A DNA stretch of 64,000 bases, taken from Kluyvera cryocrescens NBRC 102467. GTDB lineage: Bacteria > Pseudomonadota > Gammaproteobacteria > Enterobacterales > Enterobacteriaceae. Position numbers and translations under genes: made by a program. The stretch is from positions 62,001 to 126,000 of the forward strand of contig NZ_BCTM01000008.1 in assembly GCF_001571285.1 (NCBI RefSeq), in the 5' to 3' direction. The notes beneath the pieces were generated by a model. It saw nothing but the letters and a program-made list of their open reading frames with translations, was not told where the DNA came from and did not search any database. The stretch's first letter is position 1; every line of letters starts with the position of its first letter. Below, piece after piece: positions 1 to 8,587 of the stretch.

Positions 1-791
1 TTGGCCACAATATATTCGTTGTTCACCGCAAAGCCGTAATTTTTGCCGTTCGACAATTCGGTGTTGAGATCTTTAAGCGATCCAGGGTTGGCGGAGAACG
101 GCACGGTTAACCACACCACGTCTTTACCCGGTTTTAATTCGTCGCTGACCCAGTATGGTGTCCAGGTGAAATAGAGCACAGGTTTACCGGCTTTAAAACG
201 GGTGAGAGTATCGGCAATAATGGCCGAATAGTTGCCCTGATTCTGCGTGACCGTATTGCTCAGGCCGTAGGCTTTTATTTGGGTATCAATAACCGATCCA
301 CAAACCCAGCCTGGATTACAGCCGGCTAAATCGGCTTTACCGTCACCATTGGCGTCAAATAATTTCGCCAGTTTGGGGTCTTTAAGCTGCGAAATATCGG
401 TAATGTGATATTTCTCGGCGGTTTTTTTATCAATCAAATAACCCTGAGCGGCACCGCTAATGTAAGTGCCCTGGCGGTAGAATTTTTTATCGCCACCGCT
501 GGCGGCGTACATGTCCTTTTGCAGCGGCTCCCAGTTGACGGCCATGTAGGTGGCGTCTCCGGCAGCAATCGCGGTGTAGGCGACATTGTATTCCACCTCT
601 TCGGTGGCGGAGACATCGTAGCCGAGCTGGGTTAGCGCGCGGTTGATAATCTCCGTCTGGAATGACTCTTCCGGCAGGGTACTTTGTACGGGATGAACGG
701 TAATGCCTTTACCGGGCAGGTCGGCGGCAAAAAGCGCGGGGGAGATGAGTACAGCTGCCAGCGTAGTGGCGAGTATTGTCGGTGTTTGCAT
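1..791 (-). CDS. Glycine betaine/proline ABC transporter substrate-binding protein, ProX-like (3' end beyond window)
   Basis: Periplasmic binding protein of a ProU-type osmoprotectant importer. The reverse strand reads from ATG at 791 through a signal peptide ending near LFAA, then [14 protein letters not shown], a [13 protein letters not shown] segment and [21 protein letters not shown], all close to E. coli ProX. About 263 codons are present; the last ~70 residues of the family lie outside the window. E. coli proX sits at another locus (proVWX), so this is probably a paralogue or relocated copy. No proV/proW partner is visible. Family assignment is firm; the substrate (betaine or proline) is inferred. 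Confidence 0.88.
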   Translation of the reverse strand, partial: MQTPTILATTLAAVLISPALFAADLPGKGITVHPVQSTLPEESFQTEIINRALTQLGYDVSATEEVEYNVAYTAIAAGDATYMAVNWEPLQKDMYAASGGDKKFYRQGTYISGAAQGYLIDKKTAEKYHITDISQLKDPKLAKLFDANGDGKADLAGCNPGWVCGSVIDTQIKAYGLSNTVTQNQGNYSAIIADTLTRFKAGKPVLYFTWTPYWVSDELKPGKDVVWLTVPFSANPGSLKDLNTELSNGKNYGFAVNNEYIVA

Positions 792-1180
792 AGGAGTAAC
801 CTTATTATTTTCGTGTGTTAAGCCAGCGCGGGCAGGTTATTTCTGCGGAAACCAAAGATAGAAAGAAAATGGTAGTGAAAATAGTCCTCCAAAGTATCAG
901 TAATAATACTTTACCCTAACATACTGAGCGGCTCTGACAATCCTAAATATACCCTGGCGGCCGGATCGGCATTCTTCATAGGATCAGGTTATTCTTAAAT
1001 ACGCATGACTGAGGGGAACATAAATAACGCCGGTGAATACGACGAACGTCCGATATTTGAAATCCGCATTCCACGCTATAGTGAAATCGTTTCGTTTTAG
1101 TTGAAACAAGATTGAAGTTACGAGGAGGCCGCGGCGACACCGCCGATGCCAGTCAGTCTCACAGGATGTGGGGGAAGAAG
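792..1180. other. Intergenic region between proX-like gene and orphan half-pilin
   Basis: A 389-bp divergent intergenic region with no credible gene. It should hold the promoters of both flanking genes. The only structure noticed is a short inverted repeat around 1087-1106 (GTTTC ... GAAAC). No confident -35/-10 pair was assigned. Confidence 0.5.
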
Positions 1181-1489
1181 ATGAAATTAGTCCGTATCGT
1201 TTGTTTTGCTGCGCTTGGCCTGATGTGGGCCACTACTGTGCAGGCGACTCATAATGCAAGCTCCGGCGTTATCCACTTTGTCGGTCAAATCGTGGAAGAG
1301 GGCTGTGGCACCCAACTACAGCGGACGCAGGTGCAAATTTCCTGCTATCGCAATGGCGCCAATCACGTTCAGCATGTTGCTTTAAACGCCAGCGGCAATC
1401 CCCTTGCGATGCAGAAGCTGGGGACGATCGCGCAGCGTTCCATTCCGGGTCATCCAGAACTGCGGGAAATGACGATCACCTACTATTAA
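1181..1489 (+). CDS. Orphan exported fimbrial-subunit-like protein (half-pilin)
   Basis: 102 residues. The start at 1181 is preferred over the upstream in-frame TTG because GGGGAAGAAG lies just before it and a signal peptide (MKLVRIVCF ... VQA) begins there. The mature N-terminus (SSGVIHFVGQIVEEGC) has the pattern of type 1 pilin N-termini, G-x-IHF-x-G-x-IVE-x-x-C, with a second cysteine about 18 residues on. It stops at about half the length of a pilin, ending ITYY, and has no usher or chaperone gene beside it. It could be a small family of its own rather than a fragment, since it has its own ribosome site and a clean end. Confidence 0.6.
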   Translation: MKLVRIVCFAALGLMWATTVQATHNASSGVIHFVGQIVEEGCGTQLQRTQVQISCYRNGANHVQHVALNASGNPLAMQKLGTIAQRSIPGHPELREMTITYY

Positions 1490-1553
1490 ACTGCTGTCGT
1501 GGGATAAGACACCATGGTTGATGGCGTTATCCCCGGGCTGTAGGCCTTTGTGG

Positions 1554-2135
1554 CTATTGTGCCAGCCAGCGCTGTCCCGCCGTCTTCATGTCTTGTTCAA
1601 GTTGGCTGCCGCGGGTGGCAAATACCCGGCCCAGCGGGAAGCCGCTTTTTTCCAGCAGGTACGCCAGCGCGGCGTATTCGCGCGGATAGCGGGCAACGGT
1701 TTGCGGGTCTATTTCCACAACGCCCAGCGGGAAGGTGAAGGTGCCCATGTCGTAAATGCTCTGGCGGTGAAAAAGCTTCCAGCAGCCCTCTCTTTTTTCT
1801 GCCAGATCGTAAAAGCGATTGTGGCATTCGCAGCCTAAATTCAGCCGGGTGTTTTCCGCCATAATCATGGCATTGGTTTCCAGCAGCGCCTTATTGCCAG
1901 CGGCATTAAAGGTGACGCGCGGTGAGGCAATCATATGTTTGGTACGTAAATCTGACGCCCCCATCCGCATTGATCCGTCAACAAAATCGCTGGCCAGCCC
2001 CTCAAACCAGGTTATTTCAATCGTACCGTCGGGATGGAATAGCTGGCGCAGTGATTCCCACTCGCCGAGATCGCGGTGGATCCAACCATTCATTAGGTCA
2101 TTAAGCTGTTGGCGATCGCTGTCGGTTGTTTGCAT
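1554..2135 (-). CDS. SnoaL/NTF2-fold family protein
   Basis: 193 residues. An N-terminal helix (DRQQLNDLMNGWIHRDLGEWESLRQLFHPDGTI) followed by beta-rich sequence is typical of the SnoaL-like NTF2 fold, a small conical barrel used as an enzyme or binding domain. No catalytic set can be assigned from sequence alone. It is divergently transcribed from the LysR gene at 2244 with a 108-bp spacer, the usual arrangement of a LysR regulator and its target, so it is likely controlled by that regulator. Substrate unknown. Confidence 0.6.
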   Translation of the reverse strand: MQTTDSDRQQLNDLMNGWIHRDLGEWESLRQLFHPDGTIEITWFEGLASDFVDGSMRMGASDLRTKHMIASPRVTFNAAGNKALLETNAMIMAENTRLNLGCECHNRFYDLAEKREGCWKLFHRQSIYDMGTFTFPLGVVEIDPQTVARYPREYAALAYLLEKSGFPLGRVFATRGSQLEQDMKTAGQRWLAQ

Positions 2136-2243
2136 GATCTTTCTCCTGTCGGTTAGCTGAGATTCAGTTTGGTCGCCAACCGAGTTAAACTCAAATATAT
2201 TGAATTGAACGAATAATCATTTTTAATGATTGATTGAGGGGCT
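2136..2243. promoter_or_regulatory. Divergent promoter region, probable LysR operator
   Basis: The spacer between the NTF2-like gene and the LysR gene is AT-rich and contains a perfect 7-bp inverted repeat, AATCATT-TTT-AATGATT, at about 2213-2229, close to the LysR start. LysR-type regulators commonly bind dyads in such spacers. Operator function is inferred. Confidence 0.4.
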
Positions 2244-3125
2244 ATGGATCTTCGTCATCTACGCTACTTTTTGGCCGTCGCCGAAGAGGGCCACTTCGGG
2301 CGTGCGGCAAAGCGGCTCAATATTGTGCAGCCTGCGCTGAGTATGCAGATTAAAGCGCTAGAAGAAGAGCTGGGCGGCGCGCTGTTTATTCGCACCAGCC
2401 GCCACGTGGCGCTCACCGAGGCCGGACGTCTTTTGCAAACCGAAGCACAGCGCACGCTGGCGCAGGTTGAGCATACGCGGCTGGCCGTTGCGCGCGCGCT
2501 GCGGGGAGAGACCGGGCGGGTGCGGGTGGGTTTTGCCGGCAATGCAATATTCAGCGGCAAGATGATTGCGGATTTGCGCCAGTTTCATCGCTGCTATCCG
2601 GATGCTGAATTGGTCATTCAGGAAATTGCTCCACAACAGCAGGTTGCCGCCATTCAGTCCGGGCAGTTGGACGTTGGATATACCCCGGATAACAGTAAAA
2701 CCGCCACGCCGGATATTATGGTACAGCCGCTTGGGCAGTGGGATTTTCTGGTGGCGCTCGCGGAGGATCATGCGCTTGCACGCCATGAGTCCATCACGCT
2801 TGAAATGCTGTCGGGCGAAGCGCTCATTCTGTATGAAGCGCATGACGAGCATGAACGCCTCTACCAGTGGCTTGAGCAAAAGCTGGGCGATAAACTGCAC
2901 GTTGCGCACCGCGGTGCCAGCACCTTGAGCGTACTGGCGATTGCCGCTACCGGGCTGGGGCTGGCGCTTATTCCATCACCGCTTCAGCAGGTGACGATCC
3001 CCGGTCTGGCTTATCGCCGCCTGGATGAACCCGCGTTGCACGCGAATTTGATGCTGGTACGGCGGGTGGTTGAACCGAATCAAACGGTCGCAGCTTTTCT
3101 GGCGCTGGCTTGCCGGACGGAATAA
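2244..3125 (+). CDS. LysR-family transcriptional regulator
   Basis: 293 residues, standard family length. The start MDLRHLRYFLAVAEEGHFGRAAKRL opens the winged helix-turn-helix (residues 1-60), followed by the linker helix and the periplasmic-binding-protein-like effector domain (about 90-290). RBS GAGGGGCT precedes ATG. It is divergent from the NTF2-like gene, its probable target. Effector unknown. Confidence 0.9.
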   Translation: MDLRHLRYFLAVAEEGHFGRAAKRLNIVQPALSMQIKALEEELGGALFIRTSRHVALTEAGRLLQTEAQRTLAQVEHTRLAVARALRGETGRVRVGFAGNAIFSGKMIADLRQFHRCYPDAELVIQEIAPQQQVAAIQSGQLDVGYTPDNSKTATPDIMVQPLGQWDFLVALAEDHALARHESITLEMLSGEALILYEAHDEHERLYQWLEQKLGDKLHVAHRGASTLSVLAIAATGLGLALIPSPLQQVTIPGLAYRRLDEPALHANLMLVRRVVEPNQTVAAFLALACRTE

Positions 3126-3137
3126 TACGTTGCGCCG

Positions 3138-4097
3138 TTACGCCACACTTTGCGCGGCCTGGTGGGTTTCTCGCAGCGCGCCCGGTGGTTGTCCCACCAC
3201 CCGTTTAAAGGCCCGGCTAAACGCCGCGACGGAGCCGTAGCCTAAGCGAAGGGCCACGGTTTCGATCGCCTGTTGTTCCTGGCCAATATACTGTACCGCC
3301 AGCCGCATGCGGAGTTCCCCAAGATACTTGGCCGGCGTCGTGCCGGTCGCCGCGAGGAAGCGTTCGGCAAAGACGGAGCGCGATGTGCCCGCTTCTTTGG
3401 CCAGAGCCGCTACGCTCCAGTTGATTCCGGGCTGTTGGTGCATAGCAAAAATCGCGCGGCTCAGGCGCGGATCGCGCAAGACCTGGATCCAGCCAGTAGC
3501 CTTGCCGCAGCCGCTTTCCACCCAGCCGCGCACAATCAGCGCTGCCACCACGTCGGCCAGCCGGGCGAGGATCCCCGCAAAACCGACCTGACGGCCTAGC
3601 GATTCGCGCTCCATGGCGGCGAGCAATGGATGAATTTCTGGTCGCGTTGCCATCAGGCTGCTTACCATCATTACTTCCGGCATCGCTTTAATCAGCGGCT
3701 GCATTCCACCCAGCTCAAAATCCATACAGCCGGTAAAAATCACCGCGTTATCGCCATCGGGGCAGGTTTTGCAGTGAATGTCTTGCACCTGGTTGCAGAT
3801 AGGTTCGCTGGGTAAGTCGGCAATGGGCGTCACCACGGCGTGATCGTCGGAGAGCAGGGCGTGTGCGTCTCCGTTTGGGATGAAGACGGCATCACCGCTA
3901 TTGAGCGTGAAGCGCGCACCGCTGTGCATACGTAAAACCACCGGCCCGCGACTCACAAAGTGAAACTGGGCTTTGCCGGCGACATTGCCGAACGCCAGAC
4001 CAAACGGCGCGCTGGCCTCAATCCGTCGATAGTTAACGCCGGAGAGGCGCATCCCACTCAGCAGTTCGCTTATCAAATCAGGTGTGTGGACGGTCAT
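3138..4097 (-). CDS. AraC-family regulator with cupin N-terminus
   Basis: 319 residues. The N-terminal ~200 residues carry a cupin-type ligand domain (SGDAVFIPNGDAHAL). A CKTCPDG segment follows. The C-terminal third has two helix-turn-helix motifs, ending GYGSVAAFSRAFKRVVGQPPG, the AraC signature. It is divergent from the NepI-like exporter at 4213 with 115 bp between, which suggests it controls that exporter. It converges on the LysR gene with only 12 bp between stops. Confidence 0.87.
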   Translation of the reverse strand: MTVHTPDLISELLSGMRLSGVNYRRIEASAPFGLAFGNVAGKAQFHFVSRGPVVLRMHSGARFTLNSGDAVFIPNGDAHALLSDDHAVVTPIADLPSEPICNQVQDIHCKTCPDGDNAVIFTGCMDFELGGMQPLIKAMPEVMMVSSLMATRPEIHPLLAAMERESLGRQVGFAGILARLADVVAALIVRGWVESGCGKATGWIQVLRDPRLSRAIFAMHQQPGINWSVAALAKEAGTSRSVFAERFLAATGTTPAKYLGELRMRLAVQYIGQEQQAIETVALRLGYGSVAAFSRAFKRVVGQPPGALRETHQAAQSVA

Positions 4098-4212
4098 GGC
4101 CTCAACTCCGGACGAATTATCAATAATAAAAGATTTTACATCATAGATCGTCCGGGGGAGGTTTTCTATTCTTTGTGACCGTTATCTCATTTTTTTAACC
4201 GGAGAGTTACAA

Positions 4213-5412
4213 ATGGATTCATGCGCTACCACCAGTGCGTCACTGGCCCCGGCCAAACCTGCCTGGCGAGCCGTCTGGTCGCTCGGTCTGGGGGTATTCG
4301 GCCTGATCACCGCTGAGTTTTTACCCGCCAGCCTGCTTACGCCGATGGCATCGAGCCTGGGGGTCACGGAGGGCGTGGCCGGGCAGACGGTGACGGCAAC
4401 TGCGCTGGTGGCCTTGGTCACCGGCTTGCTGATCACGTCAGCCACCAAAAGCATTGACCGCCGCTGGGTGCTGATGTTCTTTACCTTACTGCAAATTGTC
4501 TCCAGCCTGCTGGTGGCGTTTGCGCCTTCGTTGCAGGTATTGCTGTTGGGACGCCTGCTGCTGGGCGTGGCGATTGGTGGCTTCTGGGCCATGTCGACCG
4601 CAACGGCGATGCGCTTAGTGCCGGCGAAGGACGTGCCGAAAGCGTTGTCGATAATTTTCGCCGGAGTGTCGATTGCTACCGTGGTGGCGGCGCCGCTTGG
4701 CAGCTATCTTGGCAGCCTGATTGGTTGGCGTAATGTATTTATTCTGTGCGTTATTCCCGGCGTGCTGGCGCTGTTCTGGCAACTGTGGGTACTGCCGTCA
4801 ATGCGGCCAGAGAATAGCGGTAGCCTCGGCACGTTGTTCAAAGTGCTGCGCCGTCCGGGCATGGTCGGTGGGCTGCTGGCAACGATCTTTATCTTCAGCG
4901 GTCACTTCGCTTTCTTCACCTATCTGCGCCCATTCCTTGAGACCGTTGGCCGGGCGAACGTGGAAACCATTTCGCTGATTCTGCTCGGCTTTGGCGTCGC
5001 TAATTTTATCGGCACGTCGATTGCCGGATATTTGCTGGCGCGCAATCTGCGCCTGACGCTGGCGTTGGTGCCGTTCGCCATGGGCGTCCTGGCGTTGACG
5101 ATGGTGGCCTATGGTCATCTGGCGTTGGTGGATGGCCTGCTGGTGACTCTGTGGGGATTTGCGTTTGGTCTGGTGCCAGTCGGTTGGTCAACCTGGCTTG
5201 CGACCACGGTAGCTGACGAGGCAGAAAGCGCAGGCGGCCTAATGGTAGCGTCTATTCAATTGGCCATTAGCGCGGGCGCGGCAGGCGGCGGGCTGGTATT
5301 TGATATGAATGGCGCGAACGGCGTATTCACCGCCAGCGGTGTGCTGCTGGTGGCAGCGATGGTGATGGTGTTTGCCGGTGTAAAGGTGAAAGCGGCAACA
5401 GCTGAAGAGTGA
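4213..5412 (+). CDS. MFS exporter of the NepI/DHA1 type
   Basis: 399 residues with twelve hydrophobic segments. Stretches such as EFLPASLLTPMA, EGVAGQTVTATA, GGFWAMSTATAMRLVP, GSYLGSLIGWRNVF and LVPVGWSTW match the E. coli NepI purine-ribonucleoside exporter closely in remembered sequence. Proton-driven efflux across the inner membrane is the family role. Substrate is not certain: it may be a paralogue rather than NepI itself, since nepI lies elsewhere in E. coli. Probably regulated by the divergent AraC protein. Confidence 0.8.
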   Translation: MDSCATTSASLAPAKPAWRAVWSLGLGVFGLITAEFLPASLLTPMASSLGVTEGVAGQTVTATALVALVTGLLITSATKSIDRRWVLMFFTLLQIVSSLLVAFAPSLQVLLLGRLLLGVAIGGFWAMSTATAMRLVPAKDVPKALSIIFAGVSIATVVAAPLGSYLGSLIGWRNVFILCVIPGVLALFWQLWVLPSMRPENSGSLGTLFKVLRRPGMVGGLLATIFIFSGHFAFFTYLRPFLETVGRANVETISLILLGFGVANFIGTSIAGYLLARNLRLTLALVPFAMGVLALTMVAYGHLALVDGLLVTLWGFAFGLVPVGWSTWLATTVADEAESAGGLMVASIQLAISAGAAGGGLVFDMNGANGVFTASGVLLVAAMVMVFAGVKVKAATAEE

Positions 5413-5432
5413 AAGGGCAATGCCCTTTCTAC
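5411..5432 (+). terminator. Terminator after NepI-like gene
   Basis: GAAAGGGC/GCCCTTTC stem with a 3-nt loop starting at the stop codon, followed by T-rich sequence. It closes the exporter transcript. Confidence 0.6.
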
Positions 5433-5439
5433 TAACAGT

Positions 5440-5655
5440 CAAAATCAGTGTCGCTGAAACCGACGTGCCCCCGCCTGAAATCGGTGAGACGGAGAAAGGA
5501 AGAGTTGGCCCGAAGGGCGAGTCCCAGGGATGGGACGAGTAGCGTCGAGTTGAGCCGTGCCGCAGGCTGGAGTTCACAGGTGAACGCAGTGCGAAGTACC
5601 GGTTTCACCGCGGGCTGTGGGGATAGGAAAGGGGAGCGCGGTGCTCCCCTTTGCC
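5440..5655 (+). ncRNA. Multi-hairpin GC-rich intergenic element, candidate RNA or dispersed repeat
   Basis: This 216-bp stretch contains consecutive perfect short hairpins: GCCC-GAA-GGGC at 5508-5518, GTCCCA-GGGA-TGGGAC at 5521-5536, AGCC ... GGCT near 5553-5568, GTTCAC-AG-GTGAAC at 5572-5585, and a strong GGGGAGC-loop-GCTCCCC ending in TTT at 5631-5652. An ORF runs through it (5448-5774), but its translation is low complexity and matches nothing known to me. The final hairpin resembles an intrinsic terminator. Direction is uncertain because the hairpins are symmetrical. Confidence 0.4.
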
Positions 5656-5745
5656 CGTTCACGGGTGCCGATGTTTCATATTCTACAAAACATAAGGTGA
5701 ACGGAATTTCACACGATAGTGATAAGCACTACAGGACTTCCCACC

Positions 5746-6066
5746 TCAAACAAGCAGGTAGCTTAACCCGGTAAAAGCCACCATTCCCGCGAGCACCGTG
5801 GCAAATAGGCTACGACTTAAAACCCCGACCAGCGTGGCAACGGCGGCCGCCAGCAGTGAGATGCTGATACCGCTGCTGTTCAGCGCCGGTTTACCCAGCA
5901 GTTCGGCCGTAATGATGGCCGCCATAATGGCAGCAGGAATAAAACTCAGCCATTGCTGCAGGGCGGGCGGCATCCGAAAACGCGACAGTAAAAGCACCGG
6001 CACTACGCGCATCAGCGCCGTCACCGCCGCCGAGGCGAGAATGGCCAGCAGAATATTACGCTCCAT
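5746..6066 (-). CDS. azlD: AzlD-family branched-chain amino acid exporter small subunit
   Basis: 106 residues with about four hydrophobic segments, and RVVPVLLLSRFRMPPALQQWLSFIPAAIMAAI, typical of AzlD (YgaH type). AzlD pairs with AzlC to export branched-chain amino acids or analogues through the inner membrane. It overlaps the 3' end of azlC by 11 bp, implying translational coupling. Confidence 0.85.
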   Translation of the reverse strand: MERNILLAILASAAVTALMRVVPVLLLSRFRMPPALQQWLSFIPAAIMAAIITAELLGKPALNSSGISISLLAAAVATLVGVLSRSLFATVLAGMVAFTGLSYLLV

Positions 6067-6808
6067 GTTTGCGCTCCTTATTGAAGAAATATCGCAAACC
6101 CAGCGTGGCCAGCGTGGCGGCCACGGAGGCGGCGACGATCACGATGACGCTGGTATCCGCATGTCCGGACATCAGCAGAGTAATGATGACCGCCGCGGCA
6201 ATACTGAATGACTCCAGCAGCTTACGACGGCTGGCAAACCACAGCATCAGCACCAGCCCGATAAACATCGACACCAGGCTAAAGCTTAATCCTTCCATTA
6301 AGGCCTGCGGCAGCGCAGATGCCAGACCTGCGCCAATCACGCAGGCAATAATCCAGTTCAGCCAGGCGGCGACGTTTAAGCCAAACATCCAGGCGAAAGA
6401 GACTTTGCTTTGCGGGCTGCCGTGCTGCACCGCCACCCCGAAGGTTTCATCGGTCAGCAGCAGGCCGCTGATAATTTTTTGTACGGTGGATTGTTCGCGA
6501 AAATAGACGCTCATCGCTGAGCTCATCAACAGGTAACGCAGGTTGACCAGCAGGACGCTTAACACGACGGAAAGGGTCTCCGCGCCCGCAGCCCAAAGGG
6601 AGTAGAACAGGAATTGCGCCGAGCCGGCGTAGAGCAGTGTTGCCAGTAGCGCCGTCTGGAAAGTGGTGAATCCGGCGAGGGTACCGATCGCACCCGCCGC
6701 GAAACCAATGCTCCAGTAGCCGGGAATGGTCGGTAAACAGGCCATGATTCCGGCGCGAAACTCCGTTTTGGCCTCACTGCGCGGTGAGGCCGTTGTGTCT
6801 GTTAACAT
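6056..6808 (-). CDS. azlC: AzlC-family amino acid exporter large subunit
   Basis: About 250 residues. ATG at 6808 is preferred over the TTG one codon upstream; AGGAAA precedes it. The sequence GIMACLPTIPGYWSIGFAAGAIGTLAGF and later LVNLRYLLMSSAM and LLTDETFGV are AzlC (YgaZ) signatures, with about seven membrane segments. It forms a two-gene operon with azlD. The usual substrates of the family are valine or isoleucine; the specific substrate here is not shown. Confidence 0.88.
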   Translation of the reverse strand: MLTDTTASPRSEAKTEFRAGIMACLPTIPGYWSIGFAAGAIGTLAGFTTFQTALLATLLYAGSAQFLFYSLWAAGAETLSVVLSVLLVNLRYLLMSSAMSVYFREQSTVQKIISGLLLTDETFGVAVQHGSPQSKVSFAWMFGLNVAAWLNWIIACVIGAGLASALPQALMEGLSFSLVSMFIGLVLMLWFASRRKLLESFSIAAAVIITLLMSGHADTSVIVIVAASVAATLATLGLRYFFNKERKHGA

Positions 6809-7091
6809 CAAGTTTTCCTATTATTTATTTACTTAATAATAACTTTTGCCTGTCGGTGCTGGAACCGAAAATATAGGGTAAGTGAATGAATTTCACGGTG
6901 GCGTCGTGTCAGGTTGTCGCATCACACTCTTTGTCGTGATGCGAGGTGCCGATTGAGCCAGCGTCACCTCGTCTCCTACTGGCTGCTGCGAACAAACGTG
7001 CCCCACAAGCGACGTATCGTTTAGCTAAAAAATAGTATGGGTCTTCTACACTCAACCCATCACCGTTCGCTAATAATGTGCAGGAAAATGA

Positions 7092-8552
7092 ATGAGCCGT
7101 GTGCTGCTGGTGGGGTGGGTAAGCCTTTATGCACTGCTGTGGAGTGTGGCGACCCTTTTATTGGATCCCGCCGTTCCTTATGATGCCGTCGAAGCTTTGA
7201 ACTGGGCGCAAAACGCGCAATGGGGATCGCCGAAAAATCCCTGGCTGGTGGGCATGGTATGGCGTCCCGTGGTGTGGTTTAGCGGTATTCCGCTGAACGC
7301 CTACTGGTACATAACGCATTTTGTCGCGATTGCTGTCGGTATGGGCGGAAGTTGGTTTCTGGCGAAGACGTTAAGCGGCAGCGAGCGTCTGGCCTGGCTG
7401 GCGCTCCTGACGCTGAATCTGTCCGGCCTGATTAACTTCGACATCATTAGCTATAACGATAACTATCTGCTGGTGATGCTGTGGCCGTGGATGCTGCTGT
7501 TCTTTTACCTGGCGATGAGCCGTCATTGCGCATGGTGGATAGCATTCGCCATTGCGGCTGGACTCGGGACGATGGCCAAATATTCGACCTTAGCTTTTGT
7601 CGCCGGGGTGTTTGTTGCCACGTTAATAGTGCCCAGGCTCCGGGTTTGCTATCGCCAGCCGCTATTCTACCTCGCATTATTCACCGGGATTGCCATGATT
7701 GCGCCTAATCTGGTGTGGCTTTGGCAGCATGACTTCGCGGCCTTTAGCTGGGTGGATTCGCAGATTAAACGCCAGTTTAATCCTGAGATTTTGATAACGC
7801 TGCTGTCTATCTATTATCCGCTGTTGTTTTTAGGGGGGATATTGCACCACAGCCAAATTCCGCTGCGCTGGCCCGGCGATGGCGGTAAACGCGTCCTGAT
7901 TCTGGTGGCCGTACTCCCTCTGGCGCCGATTGTGCTGTGGTTTTTGTTTCATGACGGCGGACGCCTAACCGAGTGGTTGCAGCCATTCTTTAGTCTGGCG
8001 CCTGCGTTGGTTGTGGCCTGCGCCGCCGCACCCCACCGGCAACCGGCCAGAAGCGCTTTGTTGGCGCTGATTGGCGCTGCGGCTCTGATTCTGCTTGGTT
8101 ACACCACGGTTATGGTCATGAATGTAGAGAATGCCGGGCGCAAAATGAGCGGCGTGATTCCGTTCAGCCAGCAGATGGAACGCCTGTGGCAACAGCGCTA
8201 CGGGACGCCGCTGCGCTTGGTGGGAGGGATTCGACTGGCTGAATGGCTCACCTTTTATGCCCCCTCGAGGCCCAAAATCATTACTCCGTGGGACAACAAG
8301 ACGAAGCCGAATATCTATAACACCGACATCAGCCGCGGTGAAATCGAGCGATCCGGTGCACTATTGATTGGTTTGCCAAATAATGGGTGCACCGTGGCGT
8401 CGTTTACCAGGGTCCTGGAACCGTGGCCGACGCTTTCGCTTGATGCAATCGAGGAGACCCTGTATCAGGAAGATGAGCGGCAGGGAACGAAGGCGCTCTG
8501 TGTCGGTTTCATCAGGCCGCAAGAGCCCTCGCCACCGAGATCCACTCGGTGA
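7092..8552 (+). CDS. GT39/ArnT-like membrane glycosyltransferase
   Basis: 486 residues with about ten membrane segments. The first periplasmic loop has PYDAVEALNWAQN, the position of the acidic catalytic motif in ArnT/PMT-type (GT39/GT83, GT-C fold) enzymes that use polyprenyl-phosphate sugars. A soluble C-terminal part follows (about residue 360 onward). RBS CAGGAAA precedes ATG 7092. No partner genes for a lipid-sugar donor are adjacent, so acceptor and donor are unknown. Confidence 0.75.
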   Translation: MSRVLLVGWVSLYALLWSVATLLLDPAVPYDAVEALNWAQNAQWGSPKNPWLVGMVWRPVVWFSGIPLNAYWYITHFVAIAVGMGGSWFLAKTLSGSERLAWLALLTLNLSGLINFDIISYNDNYLLVMLWPWMLLFFYLAMSRHCAWWIAFAIAAGLGTMAKYSTLAFVAGVFVATLIVPRLRVCYRQPLFYLALFTGIAMIAPNLVWLWQHDFAAFSWVDSQIKRQFNPEILITLLSIYYPLLFLGGILHHSQIPLRWPGDGGKRVLILVAVLPLAPIVLWFLFHDGGRLTEWLQPFFSLAPALVVACAAAPHRQPARSALLALIGAAALILLGYTTVMVMNVENAGRKMSGVIPFSQQMERLWQQRYGTPLRLVGGIRLAEWLTFYAPSRPKIITPWDNKTKPNIYNTDISRGEIERSGALLIGLPNNGCTVASFTRVLEPWPTLSLDAIEETLYQEDERQGTKALCVGFIRPQEPSPPRSTR

Positions 8553-8587
8553 GGTTCCTGACGACGGCATTTACGGCTGGACCTGCT

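Noticed and set aside
5448-5774. 108-codon ORF across the hairpin element
   Set aside because: The translation is basic and low complexity, has no ribosome site worth noting, and the DNA is better explained by consecutive dyads.
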